A DNA stretch of 64,000 bases from Phocoena phocoena (taxonomy: Eukaryota > Chordata > Mammalia > Artiodactyla > Phocoenidae): contig NC_089220.1 of NCBI RefSeq assembly GCF_963924675.1, forward strand, positions 158,943,270-159,007,269, read 5' to 3'. The stretch's first letter is position 1. Each line of letters opens with the position of its first letter. Shown here piece after piece: positions 37,151 to 50,355 of the stretch. Under the pieces are notes generated by a model, which worked only from the letters and a program-made list of their open reading frames with translations, was not told the origin of the DNA and did not search any database. Position numbers and translations under genes: made by a program.

Positions 37151-38041
37151 GGTTCCTTCCCTGCATGTTTGTGGATTAGAATTGGCTAAAAGAGAATTTG
37201 TGTAAGCAACACTCACTAACCTCTGAAGGTTTTTGTGGTAAGATGGAGTGAGAGATGCAGAGGTGTTGGTGGGTTCCAACTTGACCTTGGTCTCCTTTAC
37301 TCTGCATCCAGCTCTCTTTCTTGGTTGCTGATAATTTGATCAACAGTGGCATCAGGCCCACTCACCTGGTGGGAGACCTACAGCTTCCCAGATCTCTCCA
37401 TGAGTCTTTCCTTTGCAGTTGCTTTTCTGCAGCTGGATGTGTTGGGTGTCTCAGATAGACTATTTGATGACTCTCTGATCCTCATACTTCCCTCCGGGAC
37501 CTTCACAACTTTCCCAGCTATTCCTATAGTTGTGTAAAGTAAAATTCTATAATTTCTTCTTCTGTAACTCATAGTGGTTCTACTTCCCAGTTTGAATTCT
37601 GACTTAATGCATTTTCCTTGTTGGTAAATACCTAGATCACTTTCATTGACTGCATGGCATTCTAATACATGAATATTTTAACCACCAGTCATTGGCCATT
37701 TAGATTGTTTCTAGGTTTTGTGTTTTTTTTTTCCGTTATAAACAAAGGTGTGGACATTCTTGAGCATACAGTTTCTTTGCACTTAGCCTTTTATTTCTTT
37801 TGGGTAATTCCTAGAAGTGAAGAATATATGCATTTTAAAGAACCGTGATACATATTGTCTAATTGCACCCTCCAGCAGAATGTTAAAGTGCTTGCCCAGG
37901 CAACACTCCTGATCATCATGGCTCTTTCAGTTTAATTCCTTTTAAGAAGAAATAAGATTATATGAGAAGATAATTAGTTAACATGGAAGGAGTTGATGGA
38001 AGGAACCCAGTGTCTTAGACTCCTGTGCAATATATCCTGTC
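37151..38041 (+). other. Intronic sequence with a possible old L1 piece
   Basis: Mostly unassigned. 37620-37920 ('ggccatttagattgtttctaggttttg', 'ttataaacaaaggtgtggacattcttgagcatac', 'ctagaagtgaagaatat') resembles antisense old L1 3' sequence. No coding exon. Confidence 0.4.
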
Positions 38042-38054
38042 AACAATACACTGA

Positions 38055-38263
38055 GGGCTTCCCTGGTGGCGCAGTGGTTGAGAGTCCACCTGCCGATGCA
38101 GGGGACACGGGTTCGTGCCCCAGTCCGGGAAGATCCCACATGCCGCGGAGCGGCTAGGCCTGTAAGCCGTGGCCGCTGAGCCAGCACGTCCGGAGCCTGT
38201 GCTCCGCAACGAGAGAGGCCACGACAGTGAGAGGCCCGTATAACGCAAAAAAAAAACCAAAAA
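38055..38263 (+). mobile_element. CHR-type SINE, middle form
   Basis: Perfect 13-bp target duplication AACAATACACTGA (38042-38054 and 38264-38276). Intact A- and B-boxes. Confidence 0.94.
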
Positions 38264-38605
38264 AACAATACACTGACATTATTTAACTTATTTAATACAT
38301 TTAACTTATTTTGTGTTTAAATGTAGTTGCTCTTTCTAAAACTGGGTTTTTACAGGTTTTCATTAAACCTGTTTTTTATAAATATAATTCCTTTACCATC
38401 CTGTAGTATGGTACAGGATGGTAAAGGGATGAGTCTGGATTAAGTGTCATTGACTGAGGCTATAATTAGGGTAAAACCTAAAATTTCAGAATGTAATTAT
38501 TTGGTTATTGGAAATGCCCTGGAGTTATAAATTGACTTGTGAAGGTTTAAAAACATAATCTACTTTAGAGTTGAATTTGGAATGTTATTTAATAAGTATA
38601 CCAGC

Positions 38606-38977
38606 TAACGGGCTTCCCGGGTGGCACAGTGGTTAAAAATCCGCCTGCCAATGCAGGGAACATGAGTTCGAGCCCTGGACCAGGAAGATCCCACATGCCG
38701 TGGAGCAATGAAGCCCGTGCGCCACAACTATTGAGCCTGTGTTCTAGAGCCCACGAGCCACAACTACTGAAGCCCGTGCGCCTAGAGCCCATGCTCGGCA
38801 ACAAGAGAAGCCACCGCAATGAGAAGCCCACGCACCGCAATGAGAAGCCCATGCACCACAATGAAGAGTAGCCCCCGCTCGCTGCAACTAGAGAAAGCCC
38901 GCACACAGCAATGAAGACCCAACGTAGCCAAAAATAAATAAATAAAAAAATTTATTTAAAAACAAAGTATATATATG
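38606..38977 (+). mobile_element. CHR-type SINE, long form
   Basis: Target duplication AGTATACCAGC (38595-38605 and 38978-38988). The module 'aatgagaagccca(c/t)gcacc(g/a)c' is repeated in tandem near 38816-38862. Confidence 0.93.
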
Positions 38978-38988
38978 AGTATACCAGC

Positions 38989-41207
38989 CGTTGATTGTTC
39001 TGTGTTAGCTCTTCAATTAAAGAAGAGCGTGTGCAACAACTCCCATTCCTGTACCTCAAAACTGTGTGACATAACAGGCAGCAGGGATTTCCCCTGGATT
39101 TTGCTGGGAATGAAAGGACTATTAGGCAGTTAGCAGTTACTTTAAGTGGGAGGTGGTGGGGAGGAGCTGTGCTAGAGTGTACAGTGACTAGGTTTCAACC
39201 TGAATTGTTATGCAAAAATTTATTCTTCTTGCTGGATATTTGCTGTAACTTGGTAGCATTTCTTTTTATTTCCTTTTTACTTTTATTGGAATAGGTATTG
39301 TGTTGGAGAAAAATTAGATCCTTTCAATGTTAGCTAGGTATTGAGTGTATGCATACATACCCTAATCCCCATGGCTCCAACCAGGATTTGGCCTGTGTGC
39401 TCTTTTTTCCTGAATCCTCACATCCCTCTCCACGAAGTGATTATGGATTCCTCCTGGAAAGTTTCTCAAGTCTCAAACTAACCAAATACCTAGGTGGCCT
39501 TCAGCAAAGTAGATGTTTTGTTTTGTGTATATAAAACTTCTCCTGTTACAGGTATTAAAAGTTGACATTTTAAATCCTTCTCATTACCATTAACATACTT
39601 ATTTTAAAAAAAAAAGAGTTTTTAAACTTTATAGAGTGTATTTTAGCAGTTCTAAGAAACTTTCTCCTCACCCCCGCATATTAACATTTCTGTAACTGGG
39701 ATGCATTTAATGTTGTCCTTAAAAAGCTATCAGCCAAGCAGCAGTTGTTATTGTTCCCAGTTGTCTTTGTATGAATTTGGATGGTTTTGCTGTTGGTATA
39801 ACTGTATTATTGCAACCTGTCAACAAACCATTTAAGGACCATTTGAGGAAAGAAAAGAGTCAAACCATTTAAGGACCATTTGAAGAAAGAAAAGAGTCTT
39901 GGGTTTTCTCTTAAAAAATTTTTTTTTGATACCTCCTGGTAAGATTAAGATAGCACCAGCATCAAAGTTTACAGAATTAGTGTCAGGAGCTTGGAGCAAA
40001 GTCCTGGGAATAAAGGTGGAACCTTATTTTAAAAGATGTATCACACGTAGTAGGAAGTTCACAGCATCTCCTATATATATTCCAGCCTTTCTGTTTAATC
40101 TGAATCTGATCATGAGGAAACAATCAGACAAATCCAGGTTGTAGGACTTCCTATAAGACAACTGGCCTGGAATTTTAAAATAATGTCTATGTTTTGAAAG
40201 AAAAAAAAGGTCAGGGTTGGGAGGGGTTATTCTAGTTTTAAGGAAACTGAATAGACATGACTGTCAAGAGCTGTGCACAATCTTTGGTTACATCTTGAAT
40301 CATACAAAACAAAAGATGTAAAGAGTTTGTTTTGGAAGTTGGAAAAATTTGAAAATGAGCTCTGTAGCTGGTATTACTCTATGATTAAGAGTGACATACA
40401 AAGTTCACCATCTAAATCCCAAAGAGCATTTTCTTTTAGTATAAAATAAAATTCCTTCATAAGAAAGCATTCTGACATAATTGAGTTGGCAGGTTTTTTT
40501 CTGAGTGATACATAAAAATGGTGCCTCTGACATAGCTGTTTTGTTGGAGTCATTGAAATATGGTGTTTTTTGGTAGATGTGGGTTATTTTTTAATGAATT
40601 ATCATGAAATACCTTCCATTTTTTCATTGGAAAAACCTTACTTAAATATTTGAAATATTCTGTGGGAAAAATACTGACTTTGGAAAAGTTTCTGGCAAGT
40701 TTGGATTAGAGTTAAGTTAGAAGTTGTTAAACAAATACAGTGTGGTGACATTTCTGCAAAGAGTGGGAGGAAAGCTAAAGACAGAAGCAAGATGGTTAAA
40801 ACTTTTTGTTTTAAATGCCCATGAGACCCCTGTTTTGTTACCTAAGCAGGGTTATTAAACCACTTGCAGTTAGGACACAGACAAATTATTGTTCCTCAAA
40901 GAAAACAAACTATTTTCAAATCCTCTTGTCAGACTTTAAAGAAGGTTCAAGGTAAGTAAGAAAGAGAACATTTTAATTTGTCATACTATTTTTCTGAAAT
41001 GTTATTAGGCTAGTACTGTAGGATATGTGCTAGGTATAGGCTCTGTTTTCCCTGTAGGACATCTTTCAATAGTTGGGCCCTATATTAGAAATGATGCTCT
41101 TAAAGTTAGTTTATAGGTTAGTGTTTGTTTGGAACTTAATTATACAGCTAAAATGTTACAGAGAAGAGTTGGGAGAAAGTGATTAGTTTTATTAGACTTG
41201 TAAAATA
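38989..41207 (+). other. Intronic sequence, no gene seen
   Basis: About 2.2 kb nearly free of recognised young repeats. Contains the 37-bp tandem duplication listed separately. No coding frame with family similarity. Confidence 0.45.
39825..39898. repeat. 37-bp tandem duplication
   Basis: Two adjacent 37-bp units (39825-39861 and 39862-39898) starting AAACCATTTAAGGACCATTT, identical except for one G/A difference. The high identity points to a recent duplication. Confidence 0.93.
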
Positions 41208-41222
41208 AATAAACAAATACTT

Positions 41223-41342
41223 CTTTTTCTTTTGGCCTCACTGCGTGTCTTGAGGGATCTTAGTTCCTCAACCAGGGATCAAACCTGCCCACTCTGCAGT
41301 GATAGCACAGAGTCCTGACCACTGGACCTCCAGGAAATTCCC
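41223..41342 (-). mobile_element. CHR-type SINE, short form
   Basis: 'ttggcctcactgcgtgtcttgagggatcttagttcctcaaccaggg', ending 'tccaggaaattccc'. Target duplication AATAAACAA(A/G)TACTT at 41208-41222 and 41343-41357. Confidence 0.9.
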
Positions 41343-41359
41343 AATAAACAAGTACTTTT

Positions 41360-41737
41360 TTTTTAAAAAATAAATTTATTTATTTGTTTATTTATTTTAT
41401 TTTTGACTGCGTTGGGTCTTCGTTGCTGCGTGTGGGCTTGCTCTGGTTGCGGCGAGTGGGGGCTACTCTTTGTTGCGGTGCACAGGCTTCTCACAGGCTT
41501 CTCACTGCGGTGGCTTCTCTTGTTGTGGAGCACTGGCTCTAGGCTCCTGGGCTTCAGCAGTTGCAGCATGCAGGCTCAGTAGTTGTGGCTCGCGGGCTCT
41601 AGAGTGCAGGCTTGGTAGTTGTGGCACATGGGCTTAGTTGCTCCGCGGCATGTGGGATCTTCCTGGACCAGGGCTCAAACCCGTGTCCCCTGCATTGGCA
41701 GGCGGATTCTTAACCACTGCACCACCAAGAAGTACCA
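41360..41737 (-). mobile_element. CHR-type SINE, long form
   Basis: Target duplication ACAAGTACTTTT at 41348-41359 and 41738-41749. It landed in the right-hand target copy of the short SINE just upstream. 'caggcttctca' is duplicated in tandem near 41484-41506. Confidence 0.93.
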
Positions 41738-41859
41738 ACAAGTACTTTTAATAAATCAACAGTAGTAGTGTTTGAGGAATACAGATTTAAGGTGGAGCTA
41801 GAGCAAAATGACAGTATTGATGTTTTGGTATTTATTTCATATGATATAAAAATATCTAG

Positions 41860-42190
41860 GGCTTCCCTGGTGGCGCAGTGGTTAAGAATCTGCCTGCATC
41901 TGGGAAGATCCCACCTGCCGCAGAGCAACTAAGCCCGTGTGCCACAACTACTGAGCCTGCACTCTAGAGCCTGCGAGCCACAACTACTGAGCCCGTGTGC
42001 CACAACTACTGAAGCCCACATGCATAGAGCCCGTGCTCCACAACAAGAGAAGCCACTGCAATGAGAAGCTGTGCACTGCAACGAAGAGTAGCCCCTGCTC
42101 GTCGCAACCATAGACAAGCCTGCACGCAGCAATGAAGATCCAACACAGCCAAAAATAAAATAAATAAATTTATATAAAAAAAAGAAAAAC
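41860..42190 (+). mobile_element. CHR-type SINE, long form, B-box deleted
   Basis: Head and long body are present, but 'ctgcctgcatctgggaag' shows that about 31 bases carrying the B-box ('caatgcaggggacacgggttcgagccctggtc') are missing. Orientation is opposite to the long SINE 120 bp upstream. Confidence 0.9.
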
Positions 42191-42938
42191 AGTTCCTTAA
42201 AAAAAAATCTGTATTAAAATGGGTATTTTAAGATATTTTCTAAGGGTCCTGACTTCATTTAAAAATCAGTGAAACTTAATTTTTAATATATTTTAGATAT
42301 AAAACTTTGCAAGCATTATAAAACCAAATAAAATGTGAATTTTTAAAACTAAATATGACATTTATTGAAGTTGAAGGACAGATACATGGGGTTATCATAT
42401 TACTCTTTCTACATATATATAAGACTCTATGCTAACCAGGGGAACAGTAGGAGATATTTGTAATTCACTGTACATGTTTTCCATTGGATTCCTACAACTA
42501 CGAAATAATGCCATCTCTTGTTTGGTTATTTAGAGGAAGTTGGATTTGAACTTGCTTTTCACATTGATGCCCTGATTAAAATCAGGGTCTTAATATTAGA
42601 GGAATTAAAATGAGAGTAGGCAACAATCAGTTACTGCCATAATCATGAAGCTATTGAAAATTGTTTTTTAAAAAAGAATAGGAAGAGAAAAATAGGACAT
42701 GGGAACATACTCATGGTCTATTTTTAAATGAAAAAAGGTTATGTAGCTATAGAGTATGGTAAGTTTTACATTCTTGTATACATACATGTACTTGAGAGAC
42801 TTTGAAGAAAATACACTAAACTGTTAACAAGGTCAATTTGAATGATAGGACCATGGTACATTAACTTTTAAATTTCTCTCTCTCTTTGTTAAAAAAGCAG
42901 GCAAAAATGAAACCATATAGTATTTTTTTCACTTAGAA
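42191..42938 (+). other. Intronic sequence, no gene seen
   Basis: AT-rich unassigned DNA. Confidence 0.4.
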
Positions 42939-42951
42939 TGCATTACTTTTT

Positions 42952-43273
42952 AAATTTTTAAATTCATTTTATTTTTGGCTGAGTTGGGTCTTTGTTGCTG
43001 CACGTGGGCTTTCTCTGGTTCTGGTGAGCACAGGCTTCTCACTGTGGTGGCTTCTCTTGTTGTGGAGCATGGGCCCTAGGCACGTGGGCTTCAGTAGTTG
43101 TGGCATGCGGGCTCAGTAGTTGTGGCTCACGGGCTCTAGAGCACAGGCTCAGTAGTTGTGGCTCACAGGCTTAGTTGCTCTGCGGCATGTGGGATCTTCC
43201 TGGACCAGGGCTCGAACCTGTGTCCCCTGAATTGGCAGGCAGATTCTTAACCACTGTGCCACCAGGGAAGCCC
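42952..43273 (-). mobile_element. CHR-type SINE, long form
   Basis: Target duplication TGCATTACTTTTT at 42939-42951 and 43274-43286. Otherwise a typical long form. Confidence 0.93.
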
Positions 43274-43280
43274 TGCATTA

Positions 43281-43306
43281 CTTTTTTTTTTTTTTTTTTT
43301 TTCCCC
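43281..43306 (-). mobile_element. Tail-only retroinsertion candidate (T-tract plus CCCC)
   Basis: A run of about 22 T followed by CCCC lies between CATTACTTTTT-type copies at 43275 and 43308. On the minus strand this reads GGGG then poly(A), as if an extremely 5'-truncated transcript had inserted. It follows directly after the SINE at 42952-43273. Confidence 0.5.
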
Positions 43307-43319
43307 TACATTACTTTTT

Positions 43320-44031
43320 AAGCATACTCATGACAAGGATGTTCTCTCTGTCTCTTTTGGGGTTTAAGTAATTACTTGTAATAGAGGTAGAAAGGTTTTT
43401 CTTGTGGTCGTATGTGAAGGTTGAGAATAAGGGAGAGGAAATGTGGTTAAAGATAAATGTATAGGTATGAGAGAGATTGCTTATAACTCCGTAATTTCCA
43501 CTTTAGGGAGTGAAAAACGAGATTATTTTGCCTGTGTAGTCACCTTGAGGGGCAAGAAAAGGACTTAATAGGAGTAGTTTTACTTGAAAAGTTTCTTTTC
43601 TCTAGCTAAGCTTGGTATCCATAGGTGGATAAATGAGGAAGAAGAGAGCTAGTTTTATATATGGGCTCTTCAGAAAATTCAGTTATCTAAAGAATTTCCT
43701 GTTTAGTTCTTGGCTACATTGTTTATTTTGAGTTTAGCTCTTTTAAATAATTAACTTTTCCTTTAAAGCTGAATACTTTTATTTCCATTTTAAGCAAACT
43801 TCATAAGTGGCATAAGACAGGGATGGCAAATGGGTTATGTATCACGTGTCAGCTCCTAGAGTGATTAGTTAAAAGTATATAGACTTTTGTAGGAAGACTG
43901 CTATTATTGATTAACAGTGTCTGTTTTAGCTCCTTGGAGAAGTGCTGGCTATTTGTCTTCTGGTTTATAATCCATTTTGTGTGATCCTTTGGAACATACT
44001 AAGGCTGCTTGGTAGTTAATACAGTAAAAGC
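43320..44031 (+). other. Intronic sequence, no gene seen
   Basis: Unassigned AT-rich DNA. Confidence 0.4.
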
Positions 44032-44040
44032 ACCAAAGAA

Positions 44041-44251
44041 GGGCTTCCCTGGTGGCGCAGTGGTTGAGAGTCCGCCTGCCAATGCAGGGGACACGGGTTC
44101 GTGCCCTGGTCCGGGAAAATCCCACATGCCGCAGAGTGGCTGGGCCAGTGAGCCATGGCCGCTGGGCCTGCGCGTCCGGAGCCTGTGCTCCGCAACGGGA
44201 GAGGCCACAACAGTGAGAGGCCCGTATACCACAAAAAAAAAAAAAAAAAAA
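44041..44251 (+). mobile_element. CHR-type SINE, middle form
   Basis: Target duplication ACCAAAGAA (44032-44040 and 44252-44260); long A-tail. Confidence 0.93.
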
Positions 44252-44639
44252 ACCAAAGAATGAGGGAGACCAACTATTGTATACTAAACTTACAAACCTG
44301 AAATAAGTGACAACAGTAATTCTTGTGCAGATTTAACTTTTAAATCCATGGTCTATAGAGGAAGTTAACTGTGACTAGAACTGCACTGTCTCCAGTAAGG
44401 CCACAATCTACATATGGCTCTTGAGCACTTTAAAATGTGGCTAGTTTGGGGAAATGAATTTTAAAATTTTATTTGATTTTTAATTATTTTAAATTTAAAT
44501 TTAAAATAGAAGCAGTGTAAAATGGTTTCTGTTAAATACAGCTTTATTTTTTTGGTAGGGCTACATTTTACTTTAACCATTGCATCGGAAGACGCATGGA
44601 AAGTTTTTACGTCTAGGCCTGGAAGTAGCACCTGTATCT

Positions 44640-44830
44640 GCTATCATTCCATTGACAATACTTAGTTAACACATCCATTACTTCATGTATATCTTTTTTT
44701 TTTTTTTTTTTTTTTTTTTGCTGAGAACATGTAAGTTCTACCCTTTTAGCAGATTTCAATTATGCAGTACAGTGTTAACTACAGTCACCATGTTTTACAT
44801 TTAGGCCTTTTCATTGGACAGAGTTAGGAT
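44640..44830 (-). mobile_element. L1 3' UTR fragment with expanded T-tract
   Basis: 'aacacatccattacttcatgtatat', about 25 T, 'gctgagaacatgtaagttctacccttttagcagatttcaattatgcagtacagtgttaactacagtcaccatg' is antisense L1 3' UTR. The T-tract is expanded inside it. Confidence 0.75.
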
Positions 44831-45151
44831 ATTGATATATAATACGTGATAAAATCAAAATTAGGTTCAAATGAATGCTTTCAGTTTAAATCCAAAGCTA
44901 TAGTTTTTTCTTAACTTCATTCTTCTTACATCAGAATCTCTTTTGAATTATGCCAAACATCTCAGGTCTCAATGACTTAAACATAAGTAATGACTTGCTT
45001 TGTCCCACACTATACAAACAATAGTCTCAGGATAATAATTCCAAAAAAACCATCAGCAACAAAGTGATTGAAAACAGCTTTAGTATTTTTTTGTTTTCCT
45101 CTTTCAGTTGTTTTCGTCCTAAGGATAAGCCCCAATAAGAATGTACAATCA

Positions 45152-45347
45152 GGGCTTCCCTGGTGGCGCAGTGGTTGAGAGTTTGCCTGCCGATGCAGGG
45201 GATGCCTGCCGGTGCAGGGGACACGGGTTTGTGCCCCAGTCTGGGAAGATCCCACATGCCGCGGAGTGGCTGGGCCCGCGCTGCCGGAGCCTGTGCTCTG
45301 CAACAGGAGAGGCCACAACAGTGAGAGGCCCGCATACCGAAAAAAAA
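45152..45347 (+). mobile_element. CHR-type SINE, middle form, rearranged
   Basis: Perfect 15-bp target duplication AAGAATGTACAATCA (45137-45151 and 45348-45362). 'gcctgccgatgcaggggat' is followed by a second 'gcctgccggtgcagggga', an 18-bp tandem repeat just before the B-box, and 'tgagccatggccgctgagcctg' is mostly deleted downstream. Confidence 0.94.
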
Positions 45348-45694
45348 AAGAATGTACAATCAAATTTCTGTGCTTTGAAGCTTTAGGATATTTTCTTTCT
45401 GGTTAAGCCACTAATTGGATGCACAGTTAGGTTCATTTGATTAATTTTACATTTAATTTTGGGAAATTCCTTTTTAAAATTTAATTTTGTTATAATTGTA
45501 TGAATTATTTACATAGTTCCCAAAACAAATCTAAAAACAAGGTATGTTTAAAGAATCTTATCCATGTTCTCGCCAACCTATTTACCCCTGACCCCATATG
45601 TAATTTTTTAAAGATGTTTTATCCTTTTTTCTTAAAAAATAAAAACATATATATGTGTATCTTTCCCCATTTCTTAAGTAATAGCATTCAATAA

Positions 45695-46140
45695 ACATTT
45701 TTATTTTCTATCTTGTGTTTTTTTTTTTCACCTTAGCAATATTCTGGAGATCGAGTGTAGTGGTAATAATGACATCCCTCAACGTTCCTTCTTAGAGCTG
45801 TATAGTACTCTGCTGTTTGGAGGTCCCATAGTTTATTCAACCAGTCCCCCATCACTGGTTATATCAGTTGTTTCTAGTCTTTTCTATTGCAAATAGTGCT
45901 GTAATGAATAATTACATAATATTTTTGCCAGTGATTATTTGAGATAGATTCCTAAAAGTGAAATTACTGGGACAGAAAATAAATCCATGTGTAATTTTGC
46001 TGGCTATCACCAGCAGTGTATCAGAGAGTCTTTCCCACAACTTTGCAGAGTACCTTGTCCCACTTTTGGATTTTTGCTGGATGGGTAGGTGAGAAATAAT
46101 ATCTTATATTAGTTTGCATCTGCATTTGTCTGTGATGAGC
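45695..46140 (-). mobile_element. Old L1 3'-end fragment
   Basis: 'gtatagtactctgctgtttggag', 'gttgtttctagtcttttctattgcaaatagtgctgtaatgaataa', 'tagattcctaaaagtgaaattactggg' is antisense old L1 3' sequence. Confidence 0.6.
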
Positions 46141-46599
46141 GATGTTGGATTTTTTTAAAAAAGGTTAAGAGTGGTTGCATTGCTTCTTTTTTTTTTTTTT
46201 GAACTGTTAGATCTCTGTTCCATTGTTTCTATTTACTCTTGGCCTTTTAATTTTTAGATTACATATTGTTATACAAGTTGCTGGCCACCCTACTCCCTGC
46301 CCCCCTCCATTCCCTCCACCTCCCCCTGCCCCCCAGAGTTTATCACTTGTATTTGAATTTTGCTCTGAACTTTGTTTCTGAACATTTCTTACTGTTTGAC
46401 TCTGAGTTGTGTACTAGAGTTTGGGAAGAATGGATGGGTAAAGGGTGGGGTCATAAGATTTACAGTAGTTTTTGTGGAGATGAGAAGCTTGGTTGTAATG
46501 GTTAATGGGGGGTTTGGATTTCTGATGGTGATTAATGTAAACAGGAATGTAAGGTAGAATGGATTTATAGTGCATATCACTGGACTAGTAGATGTGATT

Positions 46600-48505
<1,906 letters not shown>

Positions 48506-48518
48506 AAAGGGACTTTGG

Positions 48519-48729
48519 GGGCTTCCCTGGTGGCACAGTGGTTGGGAGTCCGCCTGCCGATGCAGAGGACGCGGGTTCGTGCCCCGGTCCGGGAGGATCC
48601 CACATGCCGCGGAGCGGCTGGGCCCGTGGGCCATGGCCGCTGGGCCTGCGCATCCAGAGCCTGTGCTCCGCGACGGGATAGGCCACAGCGGTGGGAGGCC
48701 CACGTACCACAGAAAAAAAAAAGGGGGGG
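48519..48729 (+). mobile_element. CHR-type SINE, middle form, G-run after A-tail
   Basis: Target duplication GGGACTTTGG (48509-48518 and 48730-48739). After the A-tail comes a run of ten G, of which only the last three belong to the duplicated target. Confidence 0.92.
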
Positions 48730-48799
48730 GGGACTTTGGAACCCTCCTTCTTCTGTTTTGATTATAAGCGGTTAGTTTGGGAGTTGCTTTCTAGATCTT

Positions 48800-49200
48800 C
48801 TGACCTTTTCGTTGTCTGTAAGCCATTCACCAGGCTATAGCTTGAACCTCCTTATCAGTTGCTGAGTCTTTACAGTTGCCTAATCTTGTTTCAAAGCCTG
48901 GAAATGGTTTTTCACTTCCTGTGGTTTAAACCTCAGATACCTTAGCGTGGCATAAAAGGCCCTTTGGTCTGGTCTCTTCCAGCTCTCATCACATTCCTGC
49001 CATGCTCAACTTCTTGAAGTGTTCCAAACACAGCATGCAATTTTGTGCTTCTTTGCTTTTCCGTAATCTGTTTGTCTTACTTGGAATTAACTTTGTTCAT
49101 CTCTGTTCTGCTTAACATAAGCACCAGATGAAGCCTTCACTGATTAGCTCAGGGTAGGGTTACTGACGCAATCTGTGCTCTGCCGTCTTCCTCCTTGTAT
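48800..49200 (+). mobile_element. L2 remnant
   Basis: 'gttgctgagtctttacagttgcc', 'tggcataaaaggccctttggtctggtctcttccagctctcatcacattcctgcc' matches sense L2. Confidence 0.65.
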
Positions 49201-49379
49201 CAGTGACTTGAGGTATCGATACATGTCTGTCTCCCCTTCCTCTCTCTTTGAAGGTAAAGATCATCCTGTGTAAGTACCACACCCCGACCGATTGTGCCCC
49301 AGGAGCTCCTCATCTCTGTATCCTCAGTACGTAGTTAACCAGAGCTTAAGAGGTGGTTTGAAAAGTATTTTTTGAATAA

Positions 49380-49565
49380 GTGTGGTATGGTCTGCTTTGA
49401 AGTCATAAAGATCTGGGTTTGAATCCTAGTTCTGCCAGCATGTGATTTGATCAGATAACCTAACTTTTTTGAGTTTAGTTTTCTCATATGCAAAATTGGG
49501 ACTATAGAGCTGACCTTAGAGATGAAATAAAGAATTGCATGTAAAGCATTTAGCCTAACACCTGG
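49380..49565 (+). mobile_element. MIR remnant
   Basis: 'gatctgggtttgaatcctagttctgccagcatgtg' (B-box and core), 'gttttctcatatgcaaaattggg' and 'gtaaagcatttagcctaacacctgg' give an almost full-length sense MIR. Confidence 0.85.
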
Positions 49566-50099
49566 ATATAACACGTTGGCATTATTAGTCATCATAGCTA
49601 ATCATCCATTCTTTCTCTTATATTCAGCATCTCTTCAATTCCCCCTCCAATCAACATTATTTTCCCCCATCTTAAATAAAACATTCCTTACCATGTAAAT
49701 TTTGAATTATCAATGATTTGGTTCAGAATCTTAAACATAGAACTTAATGTGGTCACTGAAAATATTTTTGCCCACCTGTTCCCTGAGAAAGTCCAAGTGT
49801 GGAGAATTAAAAAAAAGGCTGAAGTGGATTAGAACCTGTAATTACATAGTGTCAGTGTTTGCCGTCTTCTCCATACTCACACTCTGCCTTGCAGTTCTTG
49901 TGAAACAACCAGGCAGGAGCTGGTCAACAGATAAGAGCGAGAATTGACCATTACCATTAAAAAGAAAATCTCTGTGCCTATTACTTTTATTAAAAACCCA
50001 CACCCACCTCTATCAGATGATATTTCAATCCTTAAACTTTGCCTTCAGGACAAAGGCTGGATTGTTGGTGTGGTATTGATGCAAGCATGGTCTTGTCTT

Positions 50100-50355
50100 C
50101 CCTTGCCTTTCTAGCTTCATTCCTTCCCTCCCTTCACACTCTGTGCTTCAAGCCTCCTCATTCAGAGCTCTAGCAGTGTGTGCTGTAGTGGCTATAGTCC
50201 CTTTGCTTGGAATGTCTGTCTCCCCGATTTCCTCTGCCTGGCTCACTCCTGCTCACTGTTTAGACTTCAGCTTAATTGTCCTGGTCTCATGGAAACCTTT
50301 TCCTTGGTTCCAGAAGGCTAGGTTTGATCTTTCCTTGGACTTCTGTGCCTACTCC
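50100..50355 (+). mobile_element. L2 remnant
   Basis: 'cctttgcttggaatgtctgtctccccgatttcctctgcctggctcactcctgctcactgtttagacttcagc' matches sense L2 3' sequence. The 119-residue frame 50143-50502 is within it and not a gene. Confidence 0.65.

Noticed and set aside
38055..38130. tRNA gene suggested by A-box and B-box in the SINE head
   Set aside because: The sequence cannot fold into a full cloverleaf and is followed by the SINE body and A-tail; it is a tRNA-derived SINE, as in all the similar copies.
41208..41752. The three target copies read as a CRISPR-like repeat-spacer array
   Set aside because: The 'spacers' are two SINEs and the 'repeats' are target-site duplications; the DNA is mammalian.
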